DNA of 58,267 nt from Bradymonadales bacterium (GCA_016931535.1 JAFGEP010000163.1:1-58267), one strand, 5' to 3'; numbered from the stretch's first letter, positions 26,335 to 35,312 are shown. Made by a program: numbers and translations. The notes: generated from the sequence alone by a model not told the origin.

Positions 26335-27411
26335 TCATTCCGCAACAAGGTAGGTGTTGGAAGCGTGGATCGCTCGAGTGCCAGAGGTGTGGCTGACGGT
26401 CAGGGTCACCTCGCCTTGCTGAATCGGTTGGAAGAACGCGATCTCCCCGCCGGGATCCGGCTCCATCTCCACGGGCGCCCCAGAATGGCCGAATTCGTAG
26501 GACAGGCCCAGGATGGGCCAGCCCAGAGAGTCGCTGGCCCGCGGTACCACCGGCCCGATCCGCTCGCCGACGGTTCCGGCCACCCGGTTCTCGGAGAGAT
26601 CGGGATCATTGTAGGGCGGCCCGACCAGGTCGACCTGGATCCGATGGGGCTCTGGATCGTTGGCCACCCGTACCGGTAGATCCTCTTGCTGGTCACTGGA
26701 GGTCAGCCTGATCCCGGTCGAGGAGGGCAAGAGCCCGGTCACCCGGTAGACCTGCAGCGGCCAGCCATTTACGGTTACGACTCCGACGAAGGCGATCGCC
26801 AGGAGGTTGTCGTCTAAGGGGTCCGCCCGCAGGTTGGAGTACCCATCCAGGCGATGGAAGTCGCTGCTGGCTGGACCGAGCAGCAGGTAGCCGCTTTTCC
26901 CCGTGGCCAGGACTACCCCCGCCTCGCCGAGCCCGTGGGCGATCCACCCGTGGGTATTGTAGAGGTGCCCATCGACCGCGGTGACCGTCAGGATCGACGC
27001 CGGTTCCAGCGCGGCGAGCCCGACCCGATCGTACAGCCTGCCGGCGGAGTAGACCTGTAGATAGGCACGCCCCGGCCCGACCACCCGGAACGTGGCCCTG
27101 GTAGTATCGAACCGATCCTGCTCTACCTGGATGATCCCCGGATCACTGCTGGTCAACTGGAAGCCGACCAGGGCGTAGCCGGTTTCGACATCCCGCAAGG
27201 TCATGGTGATCTCCGACCCGACGACCCAGACGCGCCCTGCATCGGCGGCATAGGAGCGTTCGGAGCCGTAGTCCAGGTCGAACTCGACCAGCCCGAACTC
27301 GCCGATGGTTGACAGGGATCGACACCCGGTGGTGGTCGTGGGGCCGAGCTCGATACAGCCGCACAGCATGAGCAGTAAGGCCAATGGATACAGTAGGTGT
27401 GTGGGCAGCAT
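26335..27411 (-). CDS. Lipoprotein with beta-rich repeats
   Basis: 358 residues. A lipobox (LLMLCGC) follows MLPTHLLYPLALL. The rest is composed of beta-strands and short turns, including Ig-like segments (ITMTLRDVETGYALVGFQLT; ATFRVVGPGRAYLQVYSAG). The final about 70 residues (GEIAFFQPIQQGEVTLTVSH) resemble another Ig-like fold. ATG 27411 fits AGAGGTGATC better than the GTG at 27417. It starts the three-gene cluster (lipoprotein, barrel, Cys-rich secreted protein), which probably builds an outer-membrane assembly. Confidence 0.65.
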   Translation of the reverse strand: MLPTHLLYPLALLLMLCGCIELGPTTTTGCRSLSTIGEFGLVEFDLDYGSERSYAADAGRVWVVGSEITMTLRDVETGYALVGFQLTSSDPGIIQVEQDRFDTTRATFRVVGPGRAYLQVYSAGRLYDRVGLAALEPASILTVTAVDGHLYNTHGWIAHGLGEAGVVLATGKSGYLLLGPASSDFHRLDGYSNLRADPLDDNLLAIAFVGVVTVNGWPLQVYRVTGLLPSSTGIRLTSSDQQEDLPVRVANDPEPHRIQVDLVGPPYNDPDLSENRVAGTVGERIGPVVPRASDSLGWPILGLSYEFGHSGAPVEMEPDPGGEIAFFQPIQQGEVTLTVSHTSGTRAIHASNTYLVAE

Positions 27412-27822
27412 GATCACCTCTTTCTACCTGTGGTCGGTACCAGGAGTTGGGAACGCGCCAATGAGGGTACGAGCGGTTGGCCTGGCTGGTGCTCTATCCG
27501 CTCGTCCGGTTGCTCCAGAGGATCGGTACACCGGAGGCTGCAAATGCTGCGCCAGAAGGCCTAGTTTGGGGTGCAAGCGATCCTCCAGCGTGGGATCGTT
27601 CCGTGTCCCCCCATTACTGGATAATGGCTGCCGCACAGGTGGAGTGCGCGATATCCAATCGACTCGAACGGTTACTCGACACACCCGATGGTGGGCGGGA
27701 GTTCTCTCTGGTTACCCAGCAGATCGATTTCGGGCACGGGGAGGGTGTGGGTATCTCCCTTTCTGTAGTTGAGCCCCATCAGCCAGCTTGTTCTGGTTCG
27801 TTAGGCGGAGAATGCTGCGAAA
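27412..27822. other. Intergenic, no gene seen
   Basis: 411 bases between the lipoprotein start and the end of the OB-fold-like gene. A plus-strand open stretch exists (about 27477-28040) but it overlaps a better minus-strand gene and lacks a ribosome site. The promoter of the lipoprotein operon should lie in the first 100 bases. Confidence 0.4.
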
Positions 27823-28173
27823 TCAGGGGGTCTTTGTGGGCAGCCCGGGCGCCTGTTTTTCGCAGAGGGACCACGAGTCTGCCACCAGCTGGATTTCGGT
27901 ATAGCGATCGGTGGAACCGGGCCGTTTGGAGCTTCCGACCAGCCGGAACAGGGTGCCTCGTATCTCGATGTCGCCCTGCTCGGGAAGGGGATCTTGGGAG
28001 TAGACCACGATCTGGTTTTTCCCCAGGTCGAGGTAGGTGATGCAGGGGTGGCTCTCGATCGAATCGATCAGGTGCTGCCAGGGTGTGCGGCTGACCCGAC
28101 CGATGATGGCCACCTTCTTCCCCTCATGCTCAAAAAGGGATGCGCCCTTGGGAATCGACAGGTAGTCGGTCAT
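27823..28173 (-). CDS. Small OB-fold-like hypothetical protein
   Basis: 116 residues, no signal peptide. The run GKKVAIIGRVSRTPWQHLID, then ITYLDLGKNQIVVYSQD, GDIEIRGTLFRLVG and DRYTEIQLVADSW resembles the strand order of an OB-fold nucleic-acid- or polyanion-binding domain. ATG 28173 follows GGAAAGGG. It lies 13 bases after the ABC transporter stop, so it is the second gene of that operon. Function unknown. Confidence 0.6.
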   Translation of the reverse strand: MTDYLSIPKGASLFEHEGKKVAIIGRVSRTPWQHLIDSIESHPCITYLDLGKNQIVVYSQDPLPEQGDIEIRGTLFRLVGSSKRPGSTDRYTEIQLVADSWSLCEKQAPGLPTKTP

Positions 28174-28186
28174 GGCCCTTTCCTTC

Positions 28187-30256
28187 TCAGTCCTTGCAGA
28201 TGGGGGCTGATGATCCCTGCCCCTGGTCCTGCCCGAACTGGGTATGGTACAGGTTGGCATACAGCCCATCCTGGGCCAGTAATTCGGCGTGCGTCCCGGT
28301 CTGGACGATCTTGCCTCGGTCGATGACCAGGATCAGATCGGCGGCCAGGATCGTGCTCAGCCGGTGGGCGATGACGATGCTGGTGCGTTTGGCCATGACC
28401 TTGGCGAGGGCGTCCTGGATCAGCGCCTCCGATTCGCTGTCGAGGCTACTGGTGGCCTCATCCAGCACCAGGATGCGGGGGTCCTTGAGGATGACCCGCG
28501 CCAGGGCGATGCGCTGCTTCTCGCCGCCGCTCAGGCGATAGCCCCGCTGGCCGACGATGGTATCGTATCCATCCGGCAGCGCTTGGATGAAATCGTGGAT
28601 GTTGGCGACCCGGCAGGCGGCCTCGAGCTCGTTTTGGCTGGCATCCAGGCGGGCGTACTGGAGATTGGTCCGAATGGTATCGTGGAACAGGTAGGTTTCC
28701 TGGGTGACCATGCCGATCTGCGCCGAGAGCGATTCGATCGTCACGTCGCGCAGGTCGGTTCCATCGATGCGGATGGTGCCTTCGCAGGGATCGTACAAGC
28801 GGGGGATGAGGTAGGTCAGGGTGGTCTTGCCCGCCCCGCTGGGACCCACCAGGGCCACGAGCCGACCGGGCTCCGCCCTGAAGCTGATCTCTTGGAGTGC
28901 GTTGCTGCGGGCTTGACTGTGATGACCGTTTTCCTCATTGACCTCGAGGGTGTGGGAGGGACTGGGGACCGCGACCTCCGGCTGGTTGGCGGCCCACCAC
29001 AGGCGGGCCATTTCCACAAGCCTGTTTTGCGATTGGCGGCCGGGGGAGATCCGTGACTCGCCGGCCTTCTGCCCCGTTCCTGAAAGCACGGCGGTCACGT
29101 TGTCCATGCTGCCATAGCGATGGACGTCGCTGAGGAGCGGCTCGCTGCCGGTGGCGTAGCGGAAGGAGACCCGGTCGAAGACGATCTCGCCTCGAGTATC
29201 TTTCAGAACCACCGCGTCCGCCTTTTCGGGGATATCGAGGGGCAGGTCGATGACCTCGAACACGCGCTCGAAGCTGACCATCGAGGTGGCGAACTCCACC
29301 GGTGCGTTGGCGAGCTGTCGCAGCGCTCCATACAGGTTGGTCAGGTAGGCGCCGAAGGCCACGATCGTGCCGATGGTGAAGGCCCCTTTGATGGCGAAGT
29401 AGCCTCCCAGACCGTACACCAGGGCGGTTCCCACCGCGCTGAGCAGCAGGATGAGGGCGATGAAGAACGATCCGATGAAGGTCCGCTGCACCCCCAGGTT
29501 GCGCACCTGTCCCGCCTTCTGAGAGAAACGGTCGACCTCCAGCCGTCGGCGGCCGAACAGCTTCACCAGCAGCGCTCCACCAATGTTGAGCGTCTCGTTC
29601 ATCATGGCGTTCATCTGGGCGGTGGCGTCCATCTGCTTGCGGGCGATGTCGCGCAGGCGGGTGCCCAAGAGGCGCACCGCCAGGATGAAAAGCGGCAGGA
29701 TGGCCACCGCGATCACCGTCAGCCGCCACTCGAGGGTGAGCATGACTACCAGGACCGCCGCGACCTGTACGATCTGGGTCGCGATATTGACGATCGTGCT
29801 GCTGATGGCGGTCTGCGCTCCCACCACGTCATTGTTCAGGCGGCTCATCAGCTCGCCCACCTTGGTGTTGGTGAAGAAGCGCAGCGACATCCGCTGCAGG
29901 TGTCCATACAGCGCCATCCGCAGGTCGTACACCACCCCCTCGCCCACCCGGGAGTTCAGGTGCCGCTGGCCCACCTGGATGGCGCCATTGGCGGCCGGGA
30001 TCAACAGCAGTGCTGAGGCCAGGATCGCCAGCCTACCCAGGTCTCCGGCCGGGATGGTGCGGTCGAGAAGGTCCCTCAAGATGAGCGGTGTCAAAAGCGA
30101 CAGACCGGTGTGGGTCAAGATCAACAGCAGGACGCCGCCGATCAGCCAACGGTAGGGACGAGCATGTCGCAGCACCCGCCTCAGCAGCTGCCAGGTGATC
30201 TTCGGCTTTTCGTCCGGGGAGTTGATCACGCTCCGGATGCCGGCGTGCAGTCTCAT
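28187..30256 (-). CDS. ABC exporter (membrane and ATPase domains in one chain) with an unusual NBD insertion
   Basis: 689 residues. Six membrane segments (about residues 35-310, MsbA/lipid A-type exporter) are followed by the ATPase. Walker A GPSGAGKT is at 471-478, signature LSGGEKQ at about 575, Walker B ILVLDE at about 595-600, and the H-loop His at about 631. Between the first NBD strands (VSFRYATG) and Walker A there is an insertion of about 77 residues (375-452) rich in Ser, Gln and Asn, which is absent in standard half-transporters, where this distance is short. Likely dimeric lipid, drug or peptide exporter. It is in an operon with the OB-like gene. Confidence 0.9.
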   Translation of the reverse strand: MRLHAGIRSVINSPDEKPKITWQLLRRVLRHARPYRWLIGGVLLLILTHTGLSLLTPLILRDLLDRTIPAGDLGRLAILASALLLIPAANGAIQVGQRHLNSRVGEGVVYDLRMALYGHLQRMSLRFFTNTKVGELMSRLNNDVVGAQTAISSTIVNIATQIVQVAAVLVVMLTLEWRLTVIAVAILPLFILAVRLLGTRLRDIARKQMDATAQMNAMMNETLNIGGALLVKLFGRRRLEVDRFSQKAGQVRNLGVQRTFIGSFFIALILLLSAVGTALVYGLGGYFAIKGAFTIGTIVAFGAYLTNLYGALRQLANAPVEFATSMVSFERVFEVIDLPLDIPEKADAVVLKDTRGEIVFDRVSFRYATGSEPLLSDVHRYGSMDNVTAVLSGTGQKAGESRISPGRQSQNRLVEMARLWWAANQPEVAVPSPSHTLEVNEENGHHSQARSNALQEISFRAEPGRLVALVGPSGAGKTTLTYLIPRLYDPCEGTIRIDGTDLRDVTIESLSAQIGMVTQETYLFHDTIRTNLQYARLDASQNELEAACRVANIHDFIQALPDGYDTIVGQRGYRLSGGEKQRIALARVILKDPRILVLDEATSSLDSESEALIQDALAKVMAKRTSIVIAHRLSTILAADLILVIDRGKIVQTGTHAELLAQDGLYANLYHTQFGQDQGQGSSAPICKD

Positions 30257-30486
30257 CGGGTCTCCTCGCGGTCGGGGAGCGGCTCATTCGACACCAGAGG
30301 TGTCCTCTCCACCTCCCCCAACGCGTCATTCTATACCTGCGGGCGGCGGATGTTGAGGATGACCTGATGATCGTCGATTGGCAGGCGGGTGTCGGCTGTG
30401 CTCCGGTCTGTGGTATCGGCCATGGCTGTCGAAATGTTAGCGCTGGCTCTGGCTGGTTTCTGCTGGTCGACCCCACCAGGTGCGCG

Positions 30487-30660
30487 ATGAAGGCGATGGT
30501 GCTCGAGGAGATCGGCCGGCCGCTGCAATGGCGCGAGCGACCCGACCCGGTTGTTGCCAGGGGCCAGGTGCGCATCCGGTGGATCAGGCCAACGAGGCGT
30601 TGCGAGCGCTGCGTACCGGCGCTTTCGAGGGAGCGGCGGTGCTCACCCTGCCGGGAAGGG
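30487..30660 (+). pseudogene. Remnant of a zinc-type alcohol dehydrogenase (MDR family)
   Basis: A plus-strand ATG at 30487 begins MKAMVLEEIGRPLQWRERPD...GQVRIR, the N-terminal strand of MDR alcohol dehydrogenases. Then in another frame (from 30579) comes VDQANEALRALRTGAFEGAA, the typical C-terminal end of the same family. Both ends are present within about 170 bases, so the about 280 residues between, including the zinc and nucleotide-binding domains, are deleted and the ends are frameshifted. No functional product. Confidence 0.7.
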
Positions 30661-30820
30661 GGCAACAGAAGGATCGGGCCCAGGTCTGTCGGCTGAACCT
30701 ATGGCCTTGCGGGAGGCAGAAGCATCATCTCCACTATGGAATGTCAAACAAGGGCTTGAAGGGGAGGGGAGCCGGAGCGGTCCAGCAGACCACCGCTCTG
30801 TCCGGGTGCGGTCCGGCAGG

Positions 30821-31108
30821 TCACCGGTTGTCCCCTCCTTCGGTCGACCGCGGCGATTCTTCGAGGGGCTGCGAGGCGATGAGCTTTTGCAGGTTGGCCC
30901 GGATCTCGTCCAGCTTCTCCTGGATGATCTCGCGGCCGGCACTGCTCTTGTAGCCCATCATGATCAGCTTGACGGAGACCAGGAAGACACCGGCCTCCAA
31001 GAGCAGGTCATGGGTAAGGCCGGTGGTGAATAGTGCGGCCGCAAACAGGATGAAGGTGATCGCGATGACGAGAAGTGTCCAGAAATCGAAGTGCTTCTTG
31101 AGGTTCAT
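30821..31108 (-). CDS. Small two-helix membrane protein
   Basis: 95 residues. Two hydrophobic segments (FWTLLVIAITFILFAAALFT and LLLEAGVFLVSVKLIMMGY) form an inner-membrane hairpin, followed by a charged coiled-coil-like tail (EIIQEKLDEIRANLQKLIAS). The start ATG 31108 has GGAGGAGG 7 bases upstream; open frame to 31168. Function unknown, probably a regulator or subunit. No obvious partner. Confidence 0.65.
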   Translation of the reverse strand: MNLKKHFDFWTLLVIAITFILFAAALFTTGLTHDLLLEAGVFLVSVKLIMMGYKSSAGREIIQEKLDEIRANLQKLIASQPLEESPRSTEGGDNR

Positions 31109-31388
31109 CCAGCCTCCTCCATTCTTGCCTGCTAGCTTGTCCGTGGTCTCCACATGCCAACCCGGCAACAGCCGTGCCTATGATACCACCGGGACTCGAG
31201 CGGACAACCGCTTCTCCATCTCGCCTCTGCCCTTCGTGGTTTGTTGAGGATCTTCCGGGTCACCAGAGTATAGGTGGTCGACGTTTCCCCCGCCCGCTAT
31301 CGCCAGGGGTGTCACCGTGGGCTCTGGCCAGGGGTGCCGGGTCAAGGGCCGAACAGGCGGGGATTATAGACATCGATCCGTTTCCCGC

Positions 31389-31937
31389 TCAGGGTGTGTT
31401 CGATCTCAGGTAGAGGTCGAGAAACCGCAGGTTGGCCTCCATCAGGGCATCGCGCTTCATCTTCAGCAACGCGAGATCGGAAAGATGAGACTCGGCAAGG
31501 CACATCTCCTGGTAGACCTCCATGAGCAGGTCCGGCTGCACCTGGACCAGCTCGTACAGGAAGATCTGGTAGACATGGTTGGTCAGCCCCATCCGCGGCA
31601 GGACGTTCTCGGCCGCCATCCCCTCGGACAGGCCGTAGCAGAGGATCTCGACGGGAGACAGGTGTTTCGGGTCGGATTGTGCCTTTGCCAACAGGACGTC
31701 AAACAGGCTGTCGGCAGCGGCCTTCCGGTCCGGAGAGCCAAGCTGTGACAGAAAGAGATTCTGGTTCTCGGCGGTGGTGGTGAGACCGACTGCATGCAGA
31801 ATATCGTCCTCCAGGGCGATGTAGCGCTCGAAGAGGTCCCCATCTGCAGAAGGGCCACCCAGGCGAACCAGCTCATCCCCCAGGGAGAGCAGCTTGACGA
31901 TCATCTTCCTCAGCTTTTCTTCGCTCGGTTGTTTCAC
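31389..31937 (-). CDS. Helical hypothetical protein
   Basis: About 182 residues of mostly alpha-helix without a signal or membrane segment (ERYIALEDDILHAVGLTTTA; ALMEANLRFLDLYLR). I prefer the GTG start at 31937 (GGAG 8 bases upstream) over the later ATG at 31904 or the open frame to 32114. It lies downstream of the M20 peptidase with a 390-base gap, so probably independent. No family recognised. Confidence 0.5.
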   Translation of the reverse strand: MKQPSEEKLRKMIVKLLSLGDELVRLGGPSADGDLFERYIALEDDILHAVGLTTTAENQNLFLSQLGSPDRKAAADSLFDVLLAKAQSDPKHLSPVEILCYGLSEGMAAENVLPRMGLTNHVYQIFLYELVQVQPDLLMEVYQEMCLAESHLSDLALLKMKRDALMEANLRFLDLYLRSNTP

Positions 31938-32327
31938 GGGTCGACTCCAGGCGCTTCGATCCAGTCGAGTAATGCAGATATCGGAGGATGACCGAGCTGG
32001 TCCGCCGGTTTTTGGGGCCCCCACCATAATGGTTCCTCCCAGGGCGCCCCCATCCCGCCTTCCGTCTCCTTGGCCTCCCGTCGTCATGTTTGCTCGATCT
32101 CCGGTACGAAACATACCGAGCGCACCTTTTTCAAAGTCGACAACGGGCCGGCATGAAAAGAGTTGGCTTCCGCCTGGTTACAAACCAGATGCCCTCAGCT
32201 GGTTGCGTCATGCGGAGTGGAAGGAAATCCCGATTCGGCGGGTGTGAGAATCGCCTTCTGGAGAGGCGGGGCCGCGCGCCACAAGTTGAATCTTCTCTCG
32301 GCCGCCCATCAGTCTGCCAGGGAATGC
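31938..32327. other. Intergenic, no gene seen
   Basis: 390 bases between the peptidase stop and the helical protein. Composition is less coding-like; a few short frames show no recognisable protein. A promoter for the gene at 31389-31937 is expected here. Confidence 0.4.
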
Positions 32328-33710
32328 TCAGTGTGAGTACACCTCCAGGAAGAACTGGAGCAGGTACTCGGCGGTGGCGATGACATCCGGAATGCTCACC
32401 CATTCGTTGGGGGCGTGGATATTGCCTCCACCCGGTCCGAAGACCAGGGTTGGAACTCGGGTCCGGGTGGCGAAGAGGTTGAAATCGCCGACAGAGCTGG
32501 TCGTCATTCTGCAGGGACCACCGCGGCTACCCTTGGGCAGCAAGGAAAAAAACCGGTCGAGCATCTCGCTCTCGCCGGACATGTAGGGCCTGTACTCCAG
32601 CTCTTCACCAGGAGAGTATCGCCTGCCGATTCGCACGGTGCTGTGAGGCTCGATCACCCGGATGATGCGTTTCAGCTCGGTGGTGACCGTCTTGGCGTCC
32701 TCCCCCAAGGTGAGCTGTCTGTTGACCAGGATCTTGGCGTGGTCCGGAACGGTGAAGATCTCGTCGCCTCCGGTGATGTTCAGCACGACGTAGTGGCCTC
32801 TGCCCATCTGGATGCTGGAGTGGAGGTCGAAGTTGGCCAGCTCGGCGACGAAACGAGCGGCATCGTGCAAGGCGTTGATCCCCAGGGTGGGATGAGAGGC
32901 ATGGGCGGACTTGCCCAAAAACTCGACCTCGAACAGCTCCCGACCCTCCGCTCCGACGATGGCCACCGGGAACGGCTTGTTCTTGTGGGTCTTCCGATGG
33001 GTGGCGCACCAGTCGTTGACCGCCAGGATCGGTGACGGCTCGGTGACCAGGACCAGGTCGAATCCCTCCAGGGGGTACTCTCCCAGCAGGGCATCCGCGC
33101 CCAGCGAGAAAGGCGCCTCCTCGCCGAAGACAAAGGTGACCAAGAGCTCGCCGTCGATCTCGTTCAGGGAGGAGGCGAGCAGCCCAGCGATCAGCATGTT
33201 TATGGCGCAGCCCGCTTTCATGTCGGCAGCACCCAGTCCATACAGCCGATCTCCCTCGATGTGGCCCGAGTAGGGGGATCTCAGCCACCCCCCCCGGTGG
33301 ACCACGGTATCCAGGTGGCCGTTGAGCATGATGCGCGGCCCGAGCGGGGATGGTCGGCTCGTTGGCCCTGTCCCGCCGGGAGGTCGGCGTGGGCTCTTTT
33401 TCCGGGTCGTTTTGCCTCGAGGCACGGTTGTTGTGCCCGCATCGATCGACGTGGCGGATTCTTCCATGGGCTGGGCATCTCTTGAGGCCACCCCCTTGCC
33501 CAGTCTGGCCACGAGATTTCGAAGCGGGCTGGCCAGCGAGTAGGGGCTGCCCGCAGACTGGTAGTGGGCCTGCACACCCATGGAATCCAGGCGTTGGATG
33601 ACAAAACGATAGATCTCCTCCCCGTCCTGGGAGGAGCTGGGAATCTGCACCAGCTGGGCGACAAGCTGTACGAGCTCTGTTTTCTGTTCCGGGGTCAAGT
33701 GGCAGGTCAT
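32328..33710 (-). CDS. M20-family metallopeptidase/deacylase (ArgE/DapE/ACY1-like) with an insertion
   Basis: 460 residues, cytoplasmic. The di-zinc site residues are visible: LNGHLDTVV (His132, Asp134), GLGAADMKAG (Asp163), VFGEEAP (Glu197-Glu198) and the final His in GGGNIHAPNEW. Such enzymes hydrolyse amide bonds of N-acyl amino acids or small peptides. Residues about 71-124 are a basic Ser/Thr/Pro/Lys-rich insert (TTRKKSPRRPPGGTGPTSRP) between the helical N-segment and the first zinc motif, not seen in standard members. The ATG overlaps the upstream gene's stop (ATGA), so the two are translated together. Confidence 0.88.
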   Translation of the reverse strand: MTCHLTPEQKTELVQLVAQLVQIPSSSQDGEEIYRFVIQRLDSMGVQAHYQSAGSPYSLASPLRNLVARLGKGVASRDAQPMEESATSIDAGTTTVPRGKTTRKKSPRRPPGGTGPTSRPSPLGPRIMLNGHLDTVVHRGGWLRSPYSGHIEGDRLYGLGAADMKAGCAINMLIAGLLASSLNEIDGELLVTFVFGEEAPFSLGADALLGEYPLEGFDLVLVTEPSPILAVNDWCATHRKTHKNKPFPVAIVGAEGRELFEVEFLGKSAHASHPTLGINALHDAARFVAELANFDLHSSIQMGRGHYVVLNITGGDEIFTVPDHAKILVNRQLTLGEDAKTVTTELKRIIRVIEPHSTVRIGRRYSPGEELEYRPYMSGESEMLDRFFSLLPKGSRGGPCRMTTSSVGDFNLFATRTRVPTLVFGPGGGNIHAPNEWVSIPDVIATAEYLLQFFLEVYSH

Positions 33711-35086
33711 GGCGTTCCCTCGCTCACGTCCTGGTAGATCATCCGGAAGTACTTGCGCTTGAAGCCCATCTTTTCGTACAGCTTGATGGCCCTCTCGTTC
33801 TTGGTCTCCACGTGCAGCGACAGCTGTCCGCCGGTCAGCGCCAGCGCGTACTCCATGAGCTGGGTGGCGATACCCCTGCCTTTGACGTCGGGTTTGGTGA
33901 CGATGTAGGACAGGTGAAAAGCCGGAAAGAAGATGTCGAAGTTCATCCGGCTGATGACCGCGATCCCGACCAGCTCCCGTTTGTAGTAGGCAAGCAGCAC
34001 ATGCCCCTGGTCGAGGGCGTTGTTCACCGCCTCGAGGATCTCGGTGGGGGGGTCGGTGAAGGGTCCCAGCCAGCGATCGAGGGTCTGGATGAAATGATCG
34101 AGGCCTGAGGGGAGGTTGGCCCTGTCGACCCGTTCGATGTCCATGTCCACCCGGGCATCGTTGAGGACCAGGACATTGGCTTTAGGCCCCAGCGATCCGG
34201 CTCTGGCCAGGGTGACCAGGGCGGCCACGGGGTAGGAATCGTACAGGCCGATCTTGATCCGTTCGAGCTTTCTCAGGAGGGTTGCCGCCTCCTGGAGCGA
34301 GGGCTGGTCGGGCGCCAGGCAGAGGCCGTCGCTGTCGTAGATGGCGTTGAGGGCATCCTGTCCGTTGAAGGCGGTCCGCATTTTTCTGAGGTGGGTATCC
34401 CTTCCGACCTTCCCCGTTGTCGTGGGGATCTCCCGCAGACCCTGCTCGAAGGCCACGGTAATCGGATTGCCGGGGGCGGTGACGGCGACCAGCCGGGGGA
34501 TGTAGTCGATCTTCTCGCCCGTCCACATCTGGCGGAATCCGAGGTGCAGGCCGGCCACCGACGAGCCGTTGTTGGTCTGGCAGAACACCCGTTCTACCGT
34601 ACCGCTGGCGTACTCGATGATCTCCCTGGCGATGTAGGAGAAGGCGTACATGTTCATGAAGTTGTTTTCGAGGCCGGGATTGGCATTGTACCAGCCGTTC
34701 TGAACCGCCACACGTCTGCTCTCCCTGACGCACTCCTCGTAGGTGGAGCCGTACTCGATGATCTTGACCCTTTGGAGATCGAGCAGTTTTTTCCTGGAGA
34801 TCTTGGTCTTGTCGGGGACATAGAACACGCAGTTGATGTGGTAATGCCCCGCCAGATAGGCCAGAGAGCCCCCCACGGTGCCAAAGGTCGCCATGCACAC
34901 CGTGTCTTTTCCCCTGGCCTGGCAATCCCGGATGATCAGGTATGCCATTCTGTCTTCCCGGTGGCCCGACGGGTTGTTGCCTTCCAGCTTGAGATAGATC
35001 TCCCCCGTGCCCAGGGTTCTTTCCAGCGCCTGTGCTCTGACCATGGGAGTTCTTCCCACTCGATACTTCATCAGCTCGTTGGCCAT
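33707..35086 (-). CDS. Fold-type-II PLP-like domain (threonine synthase-like, catalytic lysine missing) fused to GNAT
   Basis: 459 residues. Residues about 1-330 resemble threonine synthase/cysteine synthase-type PLP proteins: KLEGNNPSGHREDRMAY replaces the usual NPTGSFKDR, so the Schiff-base Lys is Glu44. A GTVGGSLA loop (phosphate-binding) and CQTNNGSSVAG are retained. Residues about 345-459 are a GNAT domain (VGIAVISRMNFDIFFPAFHL, KPDVKGRGIATQLMEYAL, KNERAIKLYEKMGFKRKY). Start ATG 35086 follows GGTGAGGTG. The coupled M20 peptidase suggests an amino-acid or small-peptide pathway; acetylation and hydrolysis of the same substrate is inferred. Catalysis by the PLP domain is doubtful without Lys. 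Confidence 0.8.
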   Translation of the reverse strand: MANELMKYRVGRTPMVRAQALERTLGTGEIYLKLEGNNPSGHREDRMAYLIIRDCQARGKDTVCMATFGTVGGSLAYLAGHYHINCVFYVPDKTKISRKKLLDLQRVKIIEYGSTYEECVRESRRVAVQNGWYNANPGLENNFMNMYAFSYIAREIIEYASGTVERVFCQTNNGSSVAGLHLGFRQMWTGEKIDYIPRLVAVTAPGNPITVAFEQGLREIPTTTGKVGRDTHLRKMRTAFNGQDALNAIYDSDGLCLAPDQPSLQEAATLLRKLERIKIGLYDSYPVAALVTLARAGSLGPKANVLVLNDARVDMDIERVDRANLPSGLDHFIQTLDRWLGPFTDPPTEILEAVNNALDQGHVLLAYYKRELVGIAVISRMNFDIFFPAFHLSYIVTKPDVKGRGIATQLMEYALALTGGQLSLHVETKNERAIKLYEKMGFKRKYFRMIYQDVSEGTP

Positions 35087-35141
35087 CACCTCACCATCTC
35101 GCTTTGCGGGTCGCAGGTTCAAAGAAAGCAGTTTCTATCCC

Positions 35142-35312
35142 TCAGGTTTTTTGCCCGCCCCAGACCCGGTTGGACACCTGCTCGAAGGTGAGGCTGGTGT
35201 CGACAGGCTGGGAGAGACGCACCTGGTGTCCGTCCGGATCGACAAGGGTCAGCTCCCGGACCTTCCAAGGCCTTTCCATAAGTCCCTCGATGGCAGCGGT
35301 CCCCGGTGATGC
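35142..35312 (-). pseudogene. C-terminal remnant of a VOC (glyoxalase/dioxygenase-type) protein
   Basis: The minus-strand frame from the MscS stop reads MERPWKVRELTLVDPDGHQV then RLSQPVDTSLTFEQVSNR and ends at a TGA at 35142. 'RPWKVRELTLVDPDGHQVRL' is the familiar C-terminal strand pattern of VOC family proteins (usually about 120-140 residues). Only about 45-55 residues survive, with no start site of the original gene. Confidence 0.6.

Noticed and set aside
27477..28040. Plus-strand frame starting MAWLVLYPLVRLLQRI
   Set aside because: Hydrophobic start but no ribosome site, no family, and it overlaps the minus-strand OB-like gene of better quality.
30480..30953. 157-codon frame over the alcohol dehydrogenase remnant as a real gene
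   Set aside because: Only its middle resembles the dehydrogenase C-terminus; the rest is low-complexity and lacks a ribosome site.
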